A stretch of DNA of 24,200 nucleotides from JAAFIP01 sp043728315 (GCA_043728315.1 JAYTMT010000333.1:1-24200); one strand, 5' to 3'; positions 1-7,813 are shown, counted from the first letter of the stretch. The notes: generated by a model not told the origin, from the sequence alone. Numbers and translations are program-made.

Positions 1-963
1 CAGGTGCTGCGCTATGGCAATGCGCGGGATTTGTGCCTTGGGCTAGAGGTGGTCACGGCCAGCGGCGATATTTGGCATGGCCTGTCTGGCCTGCGCAAAG
101 ACAACACCGGCTACGACCTGCGCCACCTCATGATTGGCTCTGAGGGCACGCTGGGCATCATCACCGCGGCCACCATGAAGCTGTTTGCCCAGCCCACGGC
201 CGAGCTCACGGCGTGGGCGGCGGTGCCTTCGGTGGAGAGCGCGGTGCAGTTACTGGGCATGGCGCAAAAGGCTTTGGCCAGCGGGCTCACGGGTTTTGAG
301 CTGATGAACCAGTTTTCACTGGGCTTGGTGGCCAAGCATTTCCCGCAGCAGCGCGTGCCGTTTGTGGCAGATTCACCATGGTGTGTAGTGCTGGAGCTGT
401 CCGATTCTGAGAGCGAATCGCATGCACGCGGGCGCTTTGAGTCACTGATGGAGCAGGCTTTTGAGGCTGGGCTAATTACGGACGCGGTGGTAGCGGAGAA
501 CATTGCGCAGGCGCGGGCGCTGTGGCACGTGCGCGAGAGCATTCCGCTGGCGCAGGCGCAGGAGGGTTTGAATATCAAGCACGATATTTCGGTGGCAGTA
601 TCCGTCATTGCAAACTTTGTCAGCGCCACCGATGCCTTGCTTGAAGCGGCGGTGCCGGGTGTGCAATTGGTCAATTTTGGGCATTTGGGCGACGGGAATT
701 TGCACTACAACGTGCAGTGCCCTGCGGGTGCTGATCAAAAAGCATTTTTAGAGCAAGAGGAAAAGCGCATCAACACCATCGTGTATGACAGCGTGCACGC
801 ACATGGCGGCTCGATCAGCGCCGAGCACGGCGTGGGCGGGCTCAAACGCGACACCCTGCCGCGCTACAAATCTGCCGTGGCCTTGGACATGATGCGGGCG
901 GTGAAAAAAGCGCTGGATCCGCAGAATATTTTGAACCCCGGCAAGATGCTGGTGATAGACTGA
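1..963 (+). CDS. FAD-linked oxidase, C-terminal part (GlcD / D-2-hydroxyacid dehydrogenase family), 5'-truncated
   Basis: The reading frame is open from the first base of the window, so the N-terminal FAD-binding half lies outside. The visible 320 residues begin in the end of the PCMH-type FAD domain (LRYGNARDL, then the GSEGTLGII motif) and continue through the FAD-oxidase C domain. That domain carries the HLGDGNLHYN motif and the family-typical end SAEHGVGGLKRD...LDPQNILNPGKML. Relatives oxidise D-lactate, glycolate or D-2-hydroxyglutarate and pass electrons to a cytochrome, flavoprotein or quinone; the substrate cannot be fixed from this half. The gene ends in TGA at 961-963. The next gene pair has its own promoter region, so this is probably the last gene of its transcript. 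Confidence 0.93.
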   Translation, partial: QVLRYGNARDLCLGLEVVTASGDIWHGLSGLRKDNTGYDLRHLMIGSEGTLGIITAATMKLFAQPTAELTAWAAVPSVESAVQLLGMAQKALASGLTGFELMNQFSLGLVAKHFPQQRVPFVADSPWCVVLELSDSESESHARGRFESLMEQAFEAGLITDAVVAENIAQARALWHVRESIPLAQAQEGLNIKHDISVAVSVIANFVSATDALLEAAVPGVQLVNFGHLGDGNLHYNVQCPAGADQKAFLEQEEKRINTIVYDSVHAHGGSISAEHGVGGLKRDTLPRYKSAVALDMMRAVKKALDPQNILNPGKMLVID

Positions 964-1035
964 CCCGCAAAAAGCCCGCTGTGTATTGGCAAAATGCACA
1001 CTGACTGATGACATCCCACGGCTAGCGGCACATGG

Positions 1036-1072
1036 CATAATGCATGAACTTCATGCGCATGAATTATGCGCA
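1036..1072 (+). promoter_or_regulatory. Putative autoregulated promoter/operator of ccdAB
   Basis: CATAAT at 1036-1041 resembles a -10 hexamer. It is followed directly by a perfect 15-bp palindrome, GCATGAACTTCATGC (1042-1056), and a second, imperfect dyad of the form GCATGAATTATGC (1057-1069); AACTTCATG recurs at 1072-1080. Dyads just downstream of a -10 and ahead of an antitoxin gene suit binding by the CcdA ribbon-helix-helix N-terminus, since CcdA/CcdB complexes are known to repress their own promoter. No convincing -35 is visible. The promoter call is inference; the palindrome is direct observation. Confidence 0.5.
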
Positions 1073-1090
1073 AACTTCATGGAGAATTTT

Positions 1091-1369
1091 ATGCTCAATA
1101 AAACAGAATCCAGTGCCAAACGCCCCATCAACCTGTCGCTCACAGCCAAAACGGTCGATATGGCCAAAGAATTGGGCATTAATTTGTCGCAAACCGTGGA
1201 TGGCCTGCTAGGCGACGCGGTGAAAAAGCGCTACTGGGAAAAATGGCGCGAAGACAATATGGAGGCTATGCTAGCTTATAACGAGCGCGTAGCGCGCGAA
1301 GGGCTTGCGCTGGAGCGCTACCGCACCTTTGCGGTGGGAATTTCTGCCAAACGTGACAAGACCGACTGA
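1091..1369 (+). CDS. ccdA: Antitoxin CcdA of a type II toxin-antitoxin pair
   Basis: A 92-residue protein. The ATG at 1091 is preceded by GGAG at 1081-1084; an upstream in-frame start at 986 has no such site and would add residues unlike the family. The N-terminal half (residues 10-45, RPINLSLTAKTVDMAKELGI) has the ribbon-helix-helix pattern used for DNA binding. The C-terminal half (YWEKWREDNMEAMLAYNERVAREGL) is the acidic/aromatic tail that in CcdA wraps around and neutralises CcdB. Its stop overlaps the ccdB start in a TGATG arrangement (1367-1371), so the two are translationally coupled. Expected role: cytoplasmic antitoxin and autorepressor. Confidence 0.9.
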   Translation: MLNKTESSAKRPINLSLTAKTVDMAKELGINLSQTVDGLLGDAVKKRYWEKWREDNMEAMLAYNERVAREGLALERYRTFAVGISAKRDKTD

Positions 1370-1683
1370 TGGCACGTTTTGACGTTTACCGCAATCCACT
1401 GGCCTCAGAACGCGGCATTATTCCGTTTTATGTGGATGTGCAAAACACCTACCTCGATGCCTGCGGCACGCGGGTGGTGATTCCCATGCGTGCTGCCCAT
1501 GCATCAGCAGGACAGCTGGGCGATCTCAATCCGGATTTACTGGTCCATGGCGATCCAGTGATTTTGGACACAGCACAAATCGGTGCGGTGCCGCTCAAAG
1601 CCTTGGGCACTAAAGTATGCAATATCAGCGAACACCAGAACCTGATTCAACTGGCAATGGACAAATTATTTGGCGGCTACTGA
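1369..1683 (+). CDS. ccdB: Toxin CcdB (DNA gyrase poison)
   Basis: 104 residues, close to the 101 of F-plasmid CcdB. It starts MARFDVYRNP and keeps the family signature FYVDVQNTYLDACGTRVVIPM, a middle HGDPVILDTAQIGAVPLKALG, and a short C-terminal helix ending LAMDKLFGGY. F-plasmid CcdB traps GyrA on cleaved DNA and uses its C-terminal residues (ending WGI) for this; here the end is GGY, so the aromatic/glycine tail is altered and toxicity cannot be assumed. The ATG overlaps the ccdA stop. The TGA at 1681-1683 is one base before the thyA ATG, which makes this pair the head of the thyA-folA gene string. Confidence 0.9.
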   Translation: MARFDVYRNPLASERGIIPFYVDVQNTYLDACGTRVVIPMRAAHASAGQLGDLNPDLLVHGDPVILDTAQIGAVPLKALGTKVCNISEHQNLIQLAMDKLFGGY

Positions 1684-1684
1684 C

Positions 1685-2530
1685 ATGACTACCACCACAT
1701 CTACAACCCCTGCTTCCAACCAATACGAAACCTTCATGCGCCATGTCTACGAACACGGCGTAGCCAAATCCGACCGCACCGGCACGGGCACGCGCAGCGT
1801 GTTTGGCTACCAAATGCGCTTTGATTTAGCCCAAGGCTTTCCATTGGTCACCACCAAAAAAGTCCACCTCAAATCCATCATTGTGGAGCTGTTGTGGTTT
1901 CTCACCGGTTCGTCAAACAACAACTGGCTCACCGAGCGCGGTGTGAGCATTTGGAACGAATGGGCCAAACCCGATGGCGACTTAGGGCCCGTCTATGGCG
2001 TGCAGTGGCGCAGCTGGCCCACGCCAGACGGTGGCCATATCGACCAAATCAGCGAGGTGATCCAAACGCTCAAATCCAACCCCGATTCGCGCCGCATCAT
2101 CGTGAGCGCATGGAACGTGGCCGATTTGAACAAAATGGCACTCATGCCCTGCCACGCCTTCTTCCAGTTTTATGTAGCCCCCGCCACCGAGCCCGGCGGC
2201 AAAGGCCGCTTAAGCTGCCAGCTCTACCAGCGCAGCGCCGACATCTTTCTGGGCGTGCCTTTTAACATCGCCAGCTACGCCCTGCTCACCCACATGGTCG
2301 CCCAACAATGCGATTTAGAAGTGGGGGATTTTGTCTGGACGGGGGGGGATTGCCATATTTACAGCAACCACCACGCTCAGGTACAAGAGCAGCTCTCACG
2401 CGAGCCTATGCCTTACCCGCAACTGCACATCAAGCGCAAACCAGCGTCTGTATTTGACTACCAACTCGAAGATTTTGAAATGCAAAACTACCAAAGCCAC
2501 GCAGCCATCAAAGCGCCCGTTGCTGTATAA
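1685..2530 (+). CDS. thyA: Thymidylate synthase ThyA
   Basis: Converts dUMP plus methylene-tetrahydrofolate to dTMP plus dihydrofolate. The 281 residues are slightly longer than E. coli ThyA (264); the excess is a Thr/Ser-rich N-terminus and a loop near APATEPGGKG. Landmarks are KSDRTGTGTRSVFG (residues 28-41), the nucleophile Cys156 in LMPCHAFFQF, RSADIFLGVPFNIASYALL, and the dUMP-binding TGGDCHIYSNH. The ATG at 1685 is chosen because a TTG at 1670 lies inside ccdB and would only add MAATD. The start is one base after the ccdB stop, so translation is probably coupled to ccdB. A run of eight G (2341-2348, with the preceding C at 2340) encodes part of the TGGD motif and is a possible slippage site. 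Confidence 0.97.
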   Translation: MTTTTSTTPASNQYETFMRHVYEHGVAKSDRTGTGTRSVFGYQMRFDLAQGFPLVTTKKVHLKSIIVELLWFLTGSSNNNWLTERGVSIWNEWAKPDGDLGPVYGVQWRSWPTPDGGHIDQISEVIQTLKSNPDSRRIIVSAWNVADLNKMALMPCHAFFQFYVAPATEPGGKGRLSCQLYQRSADIFLGVPFNIASYALLTHMVAQQCDLEVGDFVWTGGDCHIYSNHHAQVQEQLSREPMPYPQLHIKRKPASVFDYQLEDFEMQNYQSHAAIKAPVAV

Positions 2531-2535
2531 AACCC

Positions 2536-3054
2536 ATGCAAATTAACCTCATTTGGGCACAAGCCCACGGCCGCGTGATTGGCAAAGACGGCGCTATGCC
2601 TTGGCATTTGCCTGAGGATTTGGCGCACCTTAAACGCATGACGCTGGGTTGCCCTGTAATTATGGGGCGTAAGACATGGGACTCGCTGCCGCCTCGCTTT
2701 CGGCCACTGCCTGGGCGCTGCAACATAGTGGTCACTCGGCAAAGCGATTGGACTGCAACTGGTGCAATGCGGTCGGCCAGCTTGCCTGAGGCGCTATTGC
2801 TTTGCAAGCAACTGGCCGAGCCGCCAAGCACGGTCTGGGTACTGGGTGGCGCGCAAATTTATGCGCAGGCGCTGCCTTTTGCCCACCAAATTGTCGTCAC
2901 CGAGATTGATTTAACCGCGCAAGGCGACACTTTTGCCCCACAATTGCCCCAGCATTGGCCACGCAACGCTGGCGAACGCCAGACTGCCGCAAATGGTTTG
3001 GCCTACCAATTTGTCACCTATACCAACCCTCAACCCCAAGCATTGGAATATTAA
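2536..3054 (+). CDS. folA: Dihydrofolate reductase FolA
   Basis: Reduces dihydrofolate to tetrahydrofolate with NADPH, regenerating the cofactor used by the upstream ThyA. 172 residues, close to the usual 160-170. The N-terminus has IWAQAHGRVIGKDGAMPWHL, the conserved acidic pair LPEDL (residues 25-29) for substrate protonation, and VIMGRKTWDSLP for NADPH binding. WVLGGAQIYAQALP near residue 110 is the family's GG motif. The gap to the thyA stop is 5 bases with no strong ribosome-binding site, so coupled translation is likely. The next ORF begins two bases after the stop. Confidence 0.97.
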   Translation: MQINLIWAQAHGRVIGKDGAMPWHLPEDLAHLKRMTLGCPVIMGRKTWDSLPPRFRPLPGRCNIVVTRQSDWTATGAMRSASLPEALLLCKQLAEPPSTVWVLGGAQIYAQALPFAHQIVVTEIDLTAQGDTFAPQLPQHWPRNAGERQTAANGLAYQFVTYTNPQPQALEY

Positions 3055-3056
3055 AT

Positions 3057-3677
3057 ATGTCAGGACAAGGATTTCACGTACACGGCCCGCACGACCACGC
3101 GCTAGAGCACGCAGCCCAGGGGGATGGGCACGGCGAACACGGCACGAATGAGAAGCACCACGGCATTGGCGGGGGCAGCCTCACCAGCCAAATAGCGCTG
3201 ACCACGGCTATCATTGCCACCGTGGGTGCTATGTTTGGCTACATGGGTGGGGCCACGCAGGCCAATGCGGGGCTGTATAAAAACAATGCAGCAATTAGTA
3301 AAACAGAAGCCTCCAACCAATGGAATTTTTACCAAGCCAAGAGCAGCAAACAGAACTTGGCCGAGCTGGCCATTGAAATCGCCCCTGCTGAGCGCAAGCA
3401 GTTTTACGCTGACGAAATCAAGCGCTACAAAGCCGAAAAAGCCGAGGTGAAAAAAGACGCGGAAAAACTAGAAGCCCAGTACAAAGCGTGGGACAAAAGA
3501 TCCGACGAGGAAATGCACCAGCACCACCGCTGGGCGCAGGCCACCACCATCTTGCAAATCGCCATCGCACTGGCGGCGATTGCCTTGCTCACCAAACGCC
3601 GCTGGTTGGAATGGGGCATGTTTGCCGCTGGCAGCGCTGGCATCGTGATTGGTATTTTGGCGGCATTGCATATTTAG
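3057..3677 (+). CDS. DUF4337-type membrane protein with His-rich N-terminus
   Basis: 206 residues from the ATG at 3057, two bases after the folA stop; the frame is open further upstream but that part overlaps folA. Residues 7-35 are very rich in His, Asp and Gly (HVHGPHDHALEHAAQGDGHG...). A first membrane segment lies around 44-64, then a soluble Lys/Glu/Ala-rich, probably coiled-coil stretch around 105-150. Two further hydrophobic segments lie around 161-178 and 184-204, separated by KRRWLEWG. The arrangement matches DUF4337 proteins, whose function is unknown. The His cluster could bind metal, but that is inference. The position suggests co-transcription with folA. Confidence 0.8.
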   Translation: MSGQGFHVHGPHDHALEHAAQGDGHGEHGTNEKHHGIGGGSLTSQIALTTAIIATVGAMFGYMGGATQANAGLYKNNAAISKTEASNQWNFYQAKSSKQNLAELAIEIAPAERKQFYADEIKRYKAEKAEVKKDAEKLEAQYKAWDKRSDEEMHQHHRWAQATTILQIAIALAAIALLTKRRWLEWGMFAAGSAGIVIGILAALHI

Positions 3678-3690
3678 CGCTCTGATTTGC

Positions 3691-3743
3691 ATAGCTAACT
3701 ATGACCATATGAAGCTGACATTGGGGTGAAATTTTATGAAAAT
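3691..3743 (+). repeat. Dispersed repeat, copy A (upstream of and overlapping the 3736 start codon)
   Basis: The core at 3691-3722 begins ATAGCTAACTATGACC and ends GCTGACATT; it matches copy B at 30 of 32 positions. The conserved tail (GGGG, then AAATTTT, then GAAAAT) runs to 3743, so the ATG at 3736 lies inside the repeat and the GGGGTGA at 3723-3729 serves as its ribosome-binding region. Confidence 0.85.
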
Positions 3744-4242
3744 GCTGGTTTCAAATTTTTTATCAACGTCTGGTGTGCTGCGCGGTCTGGTGGTGGCGCT
3801 ATTTTGCTGCACGGCGTTGCCAATTGCCTTTGCCAAGCAGCATTACAACCATCAGGGCGACGGGTTACGGGGAGCTTATGACGTTGCAGAACTGAAATTT
3901 CTCAAAGATTTTGCACGATTTCCTTTGCCAAAATTTGTTCCAACTACACGTGTTATTTGGCGTACCACCACCAGAAATGTCTACACCACCACGACGAAGG
4001 TATTGGTACACAGCGCTGTGACCATCAATGGGTTGCTGCGTCGGAATGAAGAACTTGACAACTTCAACGAAGAAGTACGAAGCGTACGAGAAAATCCCAA
4101 TCGCTGGTTGCGCAAAGTGGTGGGCAATCACAAACCAATGCCACGCGCGCAGCATGAGCCAGCGCCAAAAACCAAGCCCAACGAACACCGCCTGCACACG
4201 GGTATCAAGCACGCCACGTCACGGCGCTCACGCTATCTTTGA
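3736..4242 (+). CDS. Small exported protein of unknown function, bracketed by direct repeats
   Basis: 168 residues. The first 34 form a Sec signal peptide: basic start, the hydrophobic stretch GVLRGLVVALFCCTALPIAF, and AFA before KQHYNHQGD. The mature part is basic and has no family I recognise; it contains a Thr/Val-rich stretch (TTRVIWRTTTRNVYTTTTKV) and ends in a Lys/Arg/His-rich tail. The start codon and ribosome-binding site lie inside repeat copy A, and copy B begins 13 bases after the stop in the same orientation, so the gene sits between direct repeats. Base composition looks more AT-rich than in the neighbours. It could be a recent arrival or a lineage-specific gene; coding status is supported by the signal peptide and ribosome-binding site only. 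Confidence 0.6.
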   Translation: MKMLVSNFLSTSGVLRGLVVALFCCTALPIAFAKQHYNHQGDGLRGAYDVAELKFLKDFARFPLPKFVPTTRVIWRTTTRNVYTTTTKVLVHSAVTINGLLRRNEELDNFNEEVRSVRENPNRWLRKVVGNHKPMPRAQHEPAPKTKPNEHRLHTGIKHATSRRSRYL

Positions 4243-4254
4243 ATTATTATTTTA

Positions 4255-4306
4255 ATAGCGAACTATGACCATATGACGCTGACATTAGGGGTATTTTCTT
4301 GAAAAT
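4255..4306 (+). repeat. Dispersed repeat, copy B (overlaps the xthA start codon)
   Basis: The core at 4255-4286 (ATAGCGAACTATGACC ... GCTGACATT) is used here as the reference copy. An AT-rich flank precedes it (TTATTATTTT), and the tail AGGGGTATTTTCTTGAAAAT follows at 4287-4306. The AGGGG is the only visible ribosome-binding site for xthA, and its TTG start (4299-4301) lies in the repeat tail. Confidence 0.88.
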
Positions 4307-5093
4307 TGCAACTTGGAACGTGAATTCACTGGGTGTGCGCCTGCCCCAGGTGCTGGACTGGCTGGCGGCTAATCCTGTGGATGCGCTGTGCCTGCAAGAA
4401 CTTAAATTGAGCGATGAAAAATTCCCTGTTGAGCAGATTGCGCAGGCGGGTTACGAGAGCGCGTTTTTTGGCCAAAAAACCTATAACGGCGTGGCTATAT
4501 TGACGCGTAAAGAGAGCGTTTCCAAAGCTGATGCTGTGGTGAAAAACATTCCTGGATTTGCCGACGAGCAATCGCGCATCATCGCCGCCACGCTCACTAC
4601 CGCGTTGGGTGATGTGCGCTTGGTTAATGGTTATTTTGTCAATGGCCAGGAACCCGGCAGCGAGAAGTTTGCCTACAAAATGCGATGGCTCGATGCCCTG
4701 CGCGCTTGGTTGCAAAGCGAGCTAGCGGCGCACCCGCAGCTCGTGCTGGTGGGTGATTTCAACATCACCACCGATGACCGCGACACCTACGACCCCGAGG
4801 GCTTGCGCGAGACGATTCACCACACCAGCATTGAACGCGAACATTTGGCGCAGATTTGCGCGCTGGGCTTGCACGATGCGTTTCGCCTGTTTGAGCAGCC
4901 CGACAAGAGTTTTAGCTGGTGGGACTACCGCGATTTTGGCTTTCGGCGCAAGCGCGGCTTGCGCATTGACTACACGCTGGTCAGCGATGCCCTCAAACCA
5001 TTGGTGAGTAGCTGCACCATCGACACCCAACCCCGCAAAAACGAGCGCCCCAGCGACCACACGCCTGTGGTGCTGGAGATCAAAGCCACTTAA
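4299..5093 (+). CDS. xthA: Exodeoxyribonuclease III (AP endonuclease)
   Basis: Cuts DNA 5' of abasic sites and removes 3' blocking groups in base excision repair. 264 residues, as in E. coli ExoIII (268). Family residues are visible: Asn7 (WNVNS), Glu34 (LQELK), the YFVNGQ loop near 112-117, Asp153/Asn155 (VGDFNI), Asp224 (RIDYTLVSD) and the C-terminal Asp253/His254 pair (PSDHTPV). Homologues begin MKIATWNVNS; here that Met is encoded by TTG at 4299, with AGGGG at 4287-4291 as ribosome-binding site. Both elements come from repeat copy B. The gap to phoX is 22 bases. Confidence 0.95.
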   Translation: MKIATWNVNSLGVRLPQVLDWLAANPVDALCLQELKLSDEKFPVEQIAQAGYESAFFGQKTYNGVAILTRKESVSKADAVVKNIPGFADEQSRIIAATLTTALGDVRLVNGYFVNGQEPGSEKFAYKMRWLDALRAWLQSELAAHPQLVLVGDFNITTDDRDTYDPEGLRETIHHTSIEREHLAQICALGLHDAFRLFEQPDKSFSWWDYRDFGFRRKRGLRIDYTLVSDALKPLVSSCTIDTQPRKNERPSDHTPVVLEIKAT

Positions 5094-5115
5094 ACCCGCT
5101 GCACAAGGAAACGCC

Positions 5116-7095
5116 ATGGCCAAAGACTTCAGCTACATGGAAGACAGCAACCGCTCGTCTAACCCCGACATCCACAGCGTGTCGCGCCCTGAGCGGCGGG
5201 TGTTTTTGCAGGGCAGTACGGCTTGGGGTGCCCTTGCGGCTTGCGCTCCGCTGCTCACCCCACTTGTGGCATCATTTAGCGCGGCAGCGCAGTCAGTGCC
5301 TGCTGCCGCTGGCCTAGCGGCTGGTATGGGAAGCAACAAGGCTGCAAGCCTGCTAGGCTTCAAAGCCGTGGCGGCTGATGCCACAGACCGTTTGGTAGTG
5401 CCAGAGGGCTATGTGGCCACAGCATTGGCGCAATGGGGCGAGCCCATTGGCGTGGCAGGCAATATGCCCGCATTCAAAACCGATGGCAGCAACAGCGCGG
5501 CCGACCAAGCCGTGCAAATGGGCATGCACCACGACGGCCTGCATTTTTATGCCCTGCGCGCTGACGGCAAGCGCGGCCTTTTGGCCATGAACCACGAGTA
5601 TGTGGACGATGGTTTGTTGCATGTGGGCGGCATGAAAGACTGGAGCGCCGACAAAGTAAAAAAATCGCAAAACGCCCACGGCATCAGCATCATTGAAGTG
5701 GAGCAGCAGGGCAGCGCTTGGCAGATGGTGCGCCCGTCCAAGCTGGCGCGGCGCATCACCGCCCACACGCCTTTTGCGCTAGGCGGCCCTGCCGCTGGCC
5801 ACGCCCTGATGCGCACCGCTGCCGACCCCAGCGGCCAAACCGTTTTGGGCACGCTCAACAACTGCGCCTCGGGCAAAACGCCATGGGGCACGTATTTGAG
5901 CGGCGAAGAAAACTTTGCCTTTTATTTCAGCAGCGCCCAAGAGCCCGATGCCCACCAAAAGCGCTGGGGTCTGCGCAAAACGGCATTTTTTCGCTGGCCA
6001 GAGCACGATGCCCGCTTTGATGTGGCGCAAAACCCCAACGAATACAACCGCTTTGGCTGGGTGGTCGAGGTTGACCCCATGGACCCAAAGTCCACGCCCA
6101 TCAAGCGCACGGCTCTTGGCCGCGCCGCCCACGAAGGCGCGTGGGTTGCGGTCACGCGCGACCAACGCGCCGTGGTCTACAGCGGCGAAGACGCGCGCTT
6201 TGAATACATCTACAAATTCGTCAGCCGCGATGCCATTCAACCTGCCGGGAAAGGCCTCACTCAAGCGCAGGCCAACCGCACGCTCTTAGACCACGGCACG
6301 CTGTATGTCGCCCGATTTGATGGCAGTGGCACAGGCCTGTGGCTGCCCTTGGTGCATGGCACTGGCCCGCTCACAGCGGCCAATGGCTTTGCCGACCAAG
6401 GCGAAGTGCTGGTCAAAGCACGCCAAGCCAGCGACGCGCTGGGCGCCACCAAAATGGACCGGCCCGAGTGGCTGGCCATCAGCCAAAACACGGGCGAGGT
6501 GTATTGCACCCTCACCAACAACAGCGCCCGTGGCACGGCAGGCAATGCGGGAGTGGATGCAGCCAACCCGCGTGCCAACAACGCCATGGGGCACATCATC
6601 CGCTGGAAGGAGAGCATTGATTTTGATGCCACCGCCTTCACTTGGAACCACTTGGTGCTGGCGGGCGACCCCGCCAATGAGCGCGCCGATGCCAAGGGCA
6701 ATATCAATGGCGATATATTTGCCTGCCCCGACGGCTTGGCTTTTGATGCACGCGGCACACTGTGGATTCAAACCGACATGCACGCCAGCCAAATGTACAA
6801 AGGCGAGTTGGCCAAAGCGGGCAACAATCAAATGCTGGCCTGCGACCTGCGCTCTGGCGAGGTCAGGCGCTTTTTAACGGGCCCGACCAATTGCGAAGTC
6901 ACTGGCTGCACTTGGTCGCCCGATGGCCGCAGCATGTTCATCAACATCCAGCACCCAGGAGAGAACGCCAGCGACAGAAGCGACCCCAACAACCCCAGCA
7001 AATTTTCCAATTGGCCCGACTACACCCCGGGCGGGCGGCCACGCTCTAGCACGGTGGTGATTCGCAAAAAAGACGGAGGATTGATTGGCAGCTGA
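5116..7095 (+). CDS. phoX: PhoX-family alkaline phosphatase (DUF839), Tat-exported
   Basis: 659 residues starting at an ATG with AAGGA at 5105-5109. The N-terminus has a twin-arginine motif (RRVFLQG, residues 27-33) followed by a hydrophobic Ala-rich stretch, so the protein should be folded in the cytoplasm and exported by Tat. Core family features are DGLHFYALRADGKRGLLAMNHEY (around 140-162), NNCASGKTPWGTYLSGEENF (around 248-267), the VVYSGEDARFEYIYKF stretch, RPEWLAI, and CPDGLAFDARGTLWIQTD near the C-terminus. It ends with TGCTWSPDGRSMFINIQHPGE. PhoX enzymes are Ca/Fe-dependent phosphomonoesterases that release phosphate from organic esters. No clear Pho box is visible in the 22 bases after xthA, so co-transcription with xthA is possible. 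Confidence 0.88.
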   Translation: MAKDFSYMEDSNRSSNPDIHSVSRPERRVFLQGSTAWGALAACAPLLTPLVASFSAAAQSVPAAAGLAAGMGSNKAASLLGFKAVAADATDRLVVPEGYVATALAQWGEPIGVAGNMPAFKTDGSNSAADQAVQMGMHHDGLHFYALRADGKRGLLAMNHEYVDDGLLHVGGMKDWSADKVKKSQNAHGISIIEVEQQGSAWQMVRPSKLARRITAHTPFALGGPAAGHALMRTAADPSGQTVLGTLNNCASGKTPWGTYLSGEENFAFYFSSAQEPDAHQKRWGLRKTAFFRWPEHDARFDVAQNPNEYNRFGWVVEVDPMDPKSTPIKRTALGRAAHEGAWVAVTRDQRAVVYSGEDARFEYIYKFVSRDAIQPAGKGLTQAQANRTLLDHGTLYVARFDGSGTGLWLPLVHGTGPLTAANGFADQGEVLVKARQASDALGATKMDRPEWLAISQNTGEVYCTLTNNSARGTAGNAGVDAANPRANNAMGHIIRWKESIDFDATAFTWNHLVLAGDPANERADAKGNINGDIFACPDGLAFDARGTLWIQTDMHASQMYKGELAKAGNNQMLACDLRSGEVRRFLTGPTNCEVTGCTWSPDGRSMFINIQHPGENASDRSDPNNPSKFSNWPDYTPGGRPRSSTVVIRKKDGGLIGS

Positions 7096-7103
7096 AGCAG
7101 CCA

Positions 7104-7688
7104 TTAACCGGGGTTTAAAACTGCGCCGCGCACCAAGCGCACATAGCCCTTGTTATATGGGCCAATGTTGCTGGCATAACCGTTGTAGAAACTAATGATC
7201 CACACATACGAGGGATTGGTAGCATCAAAAGTAGCGCTCCAGTGCCAGCTGGCTGGCGTGCCAGGAAACGCAGCGCCATCAATAGTGGGGTTGCTGCGGC
7301 TCCTGTCGGTGATGCTAGACAGCTCATAGACTGTGGGCAAGCGCCACCCAGAGCTGTTGGCTGGCGGCTTGCTGCCCGCAGCGGATTTTTCTGTGCTGGG
7401 TAGTGATGCATTGGGCGCGGGATCGTCGTAGCCTATGGCGCGGCTGGCGCGTGCTAGCGCATCGTTGTAGTTGTAAGTGCCGGGGACACCCGAGCAATTG
7501 TTGCCATCCCAGCGCGCGCCTTCGGCGCAGCGGCGCCACACCAAGCCAGTGCGGGCATCGGTGACTTCCTGCCCGTCACCAGACACCACAAAAGCACTCA
7601 AACCCGAGCCCATCGCCAGCGCAGAGCCGCAGCTAAGACCACCTGCTAACGCCACCCCGCCCAGAACCTTGAAAAAAGACTTGTACAT
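7104..7688 (-). CDS. Exported DUF1566 (Lcl C-terminal domain) protein
   Basis: 194 residues if started at the ATG at 7688, which has a GGGGGA ribosome-binding site on the minus strand; ten more in-frame codons upstream lack one. MYKSFFKVLGGVALAGGLSCGSALA is a signal peptide. The body shows the DUF1566 pattern: TDARTGLVWRRCAEG near the start, W-D-G-N-N-C, YNYNDALARA, GWRLPTVYEL in the middle, and W-H-W-S-A-T ... VRLVRGA at the end. The domain occurs in secreted or surface proteins of unknown biochemical role. The gene converges on phoX with 8 bases between stops. Its upstream region is AT-rich and contains two palindromes. Confidence 0.82.
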   Translation of the reverse strand: MYKSFFKVLGGVALAGGLSCGSALAMGSGLSAFVVSGDGQEVTDARTGLVWRRCAEGARWDGNNCSGVPGTYNYNDALARASRAIGYDDPAPNASLPSTEKSAAGSKPPANSSGWRLPTVYELSSITDRSRSNPTIDGAAFPGTPASWHWSATFDATNPSYVWIISFYNGYASNIGPYNKGYVRLVRGAVLNPG

Positions 7689-7813
7689 TGCCAATCCCCC
7701 ATAAAAGCGATGCCCCATCTACATTACAAAGCATTGACAGGCAGGTATTGATACCGCAAATTAATACTTAGTGTGTATATTTTTTCCACATCGCACGTTA
7801 AATCAATGCTATT

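Noticed and set aside
986..1090. Upstream extension of ccdA to a start at 986
   Set aside because: It would read through the operator-like palindromes; the ATG at 1091 has a good ribosome-binding site and matches the family start.
5779..6264. 161-codon minus-strand frame inside phoX
   Set aside because: It is antisense to a well-supported gene in GC-rich DNA; a frame shadow with no motif.
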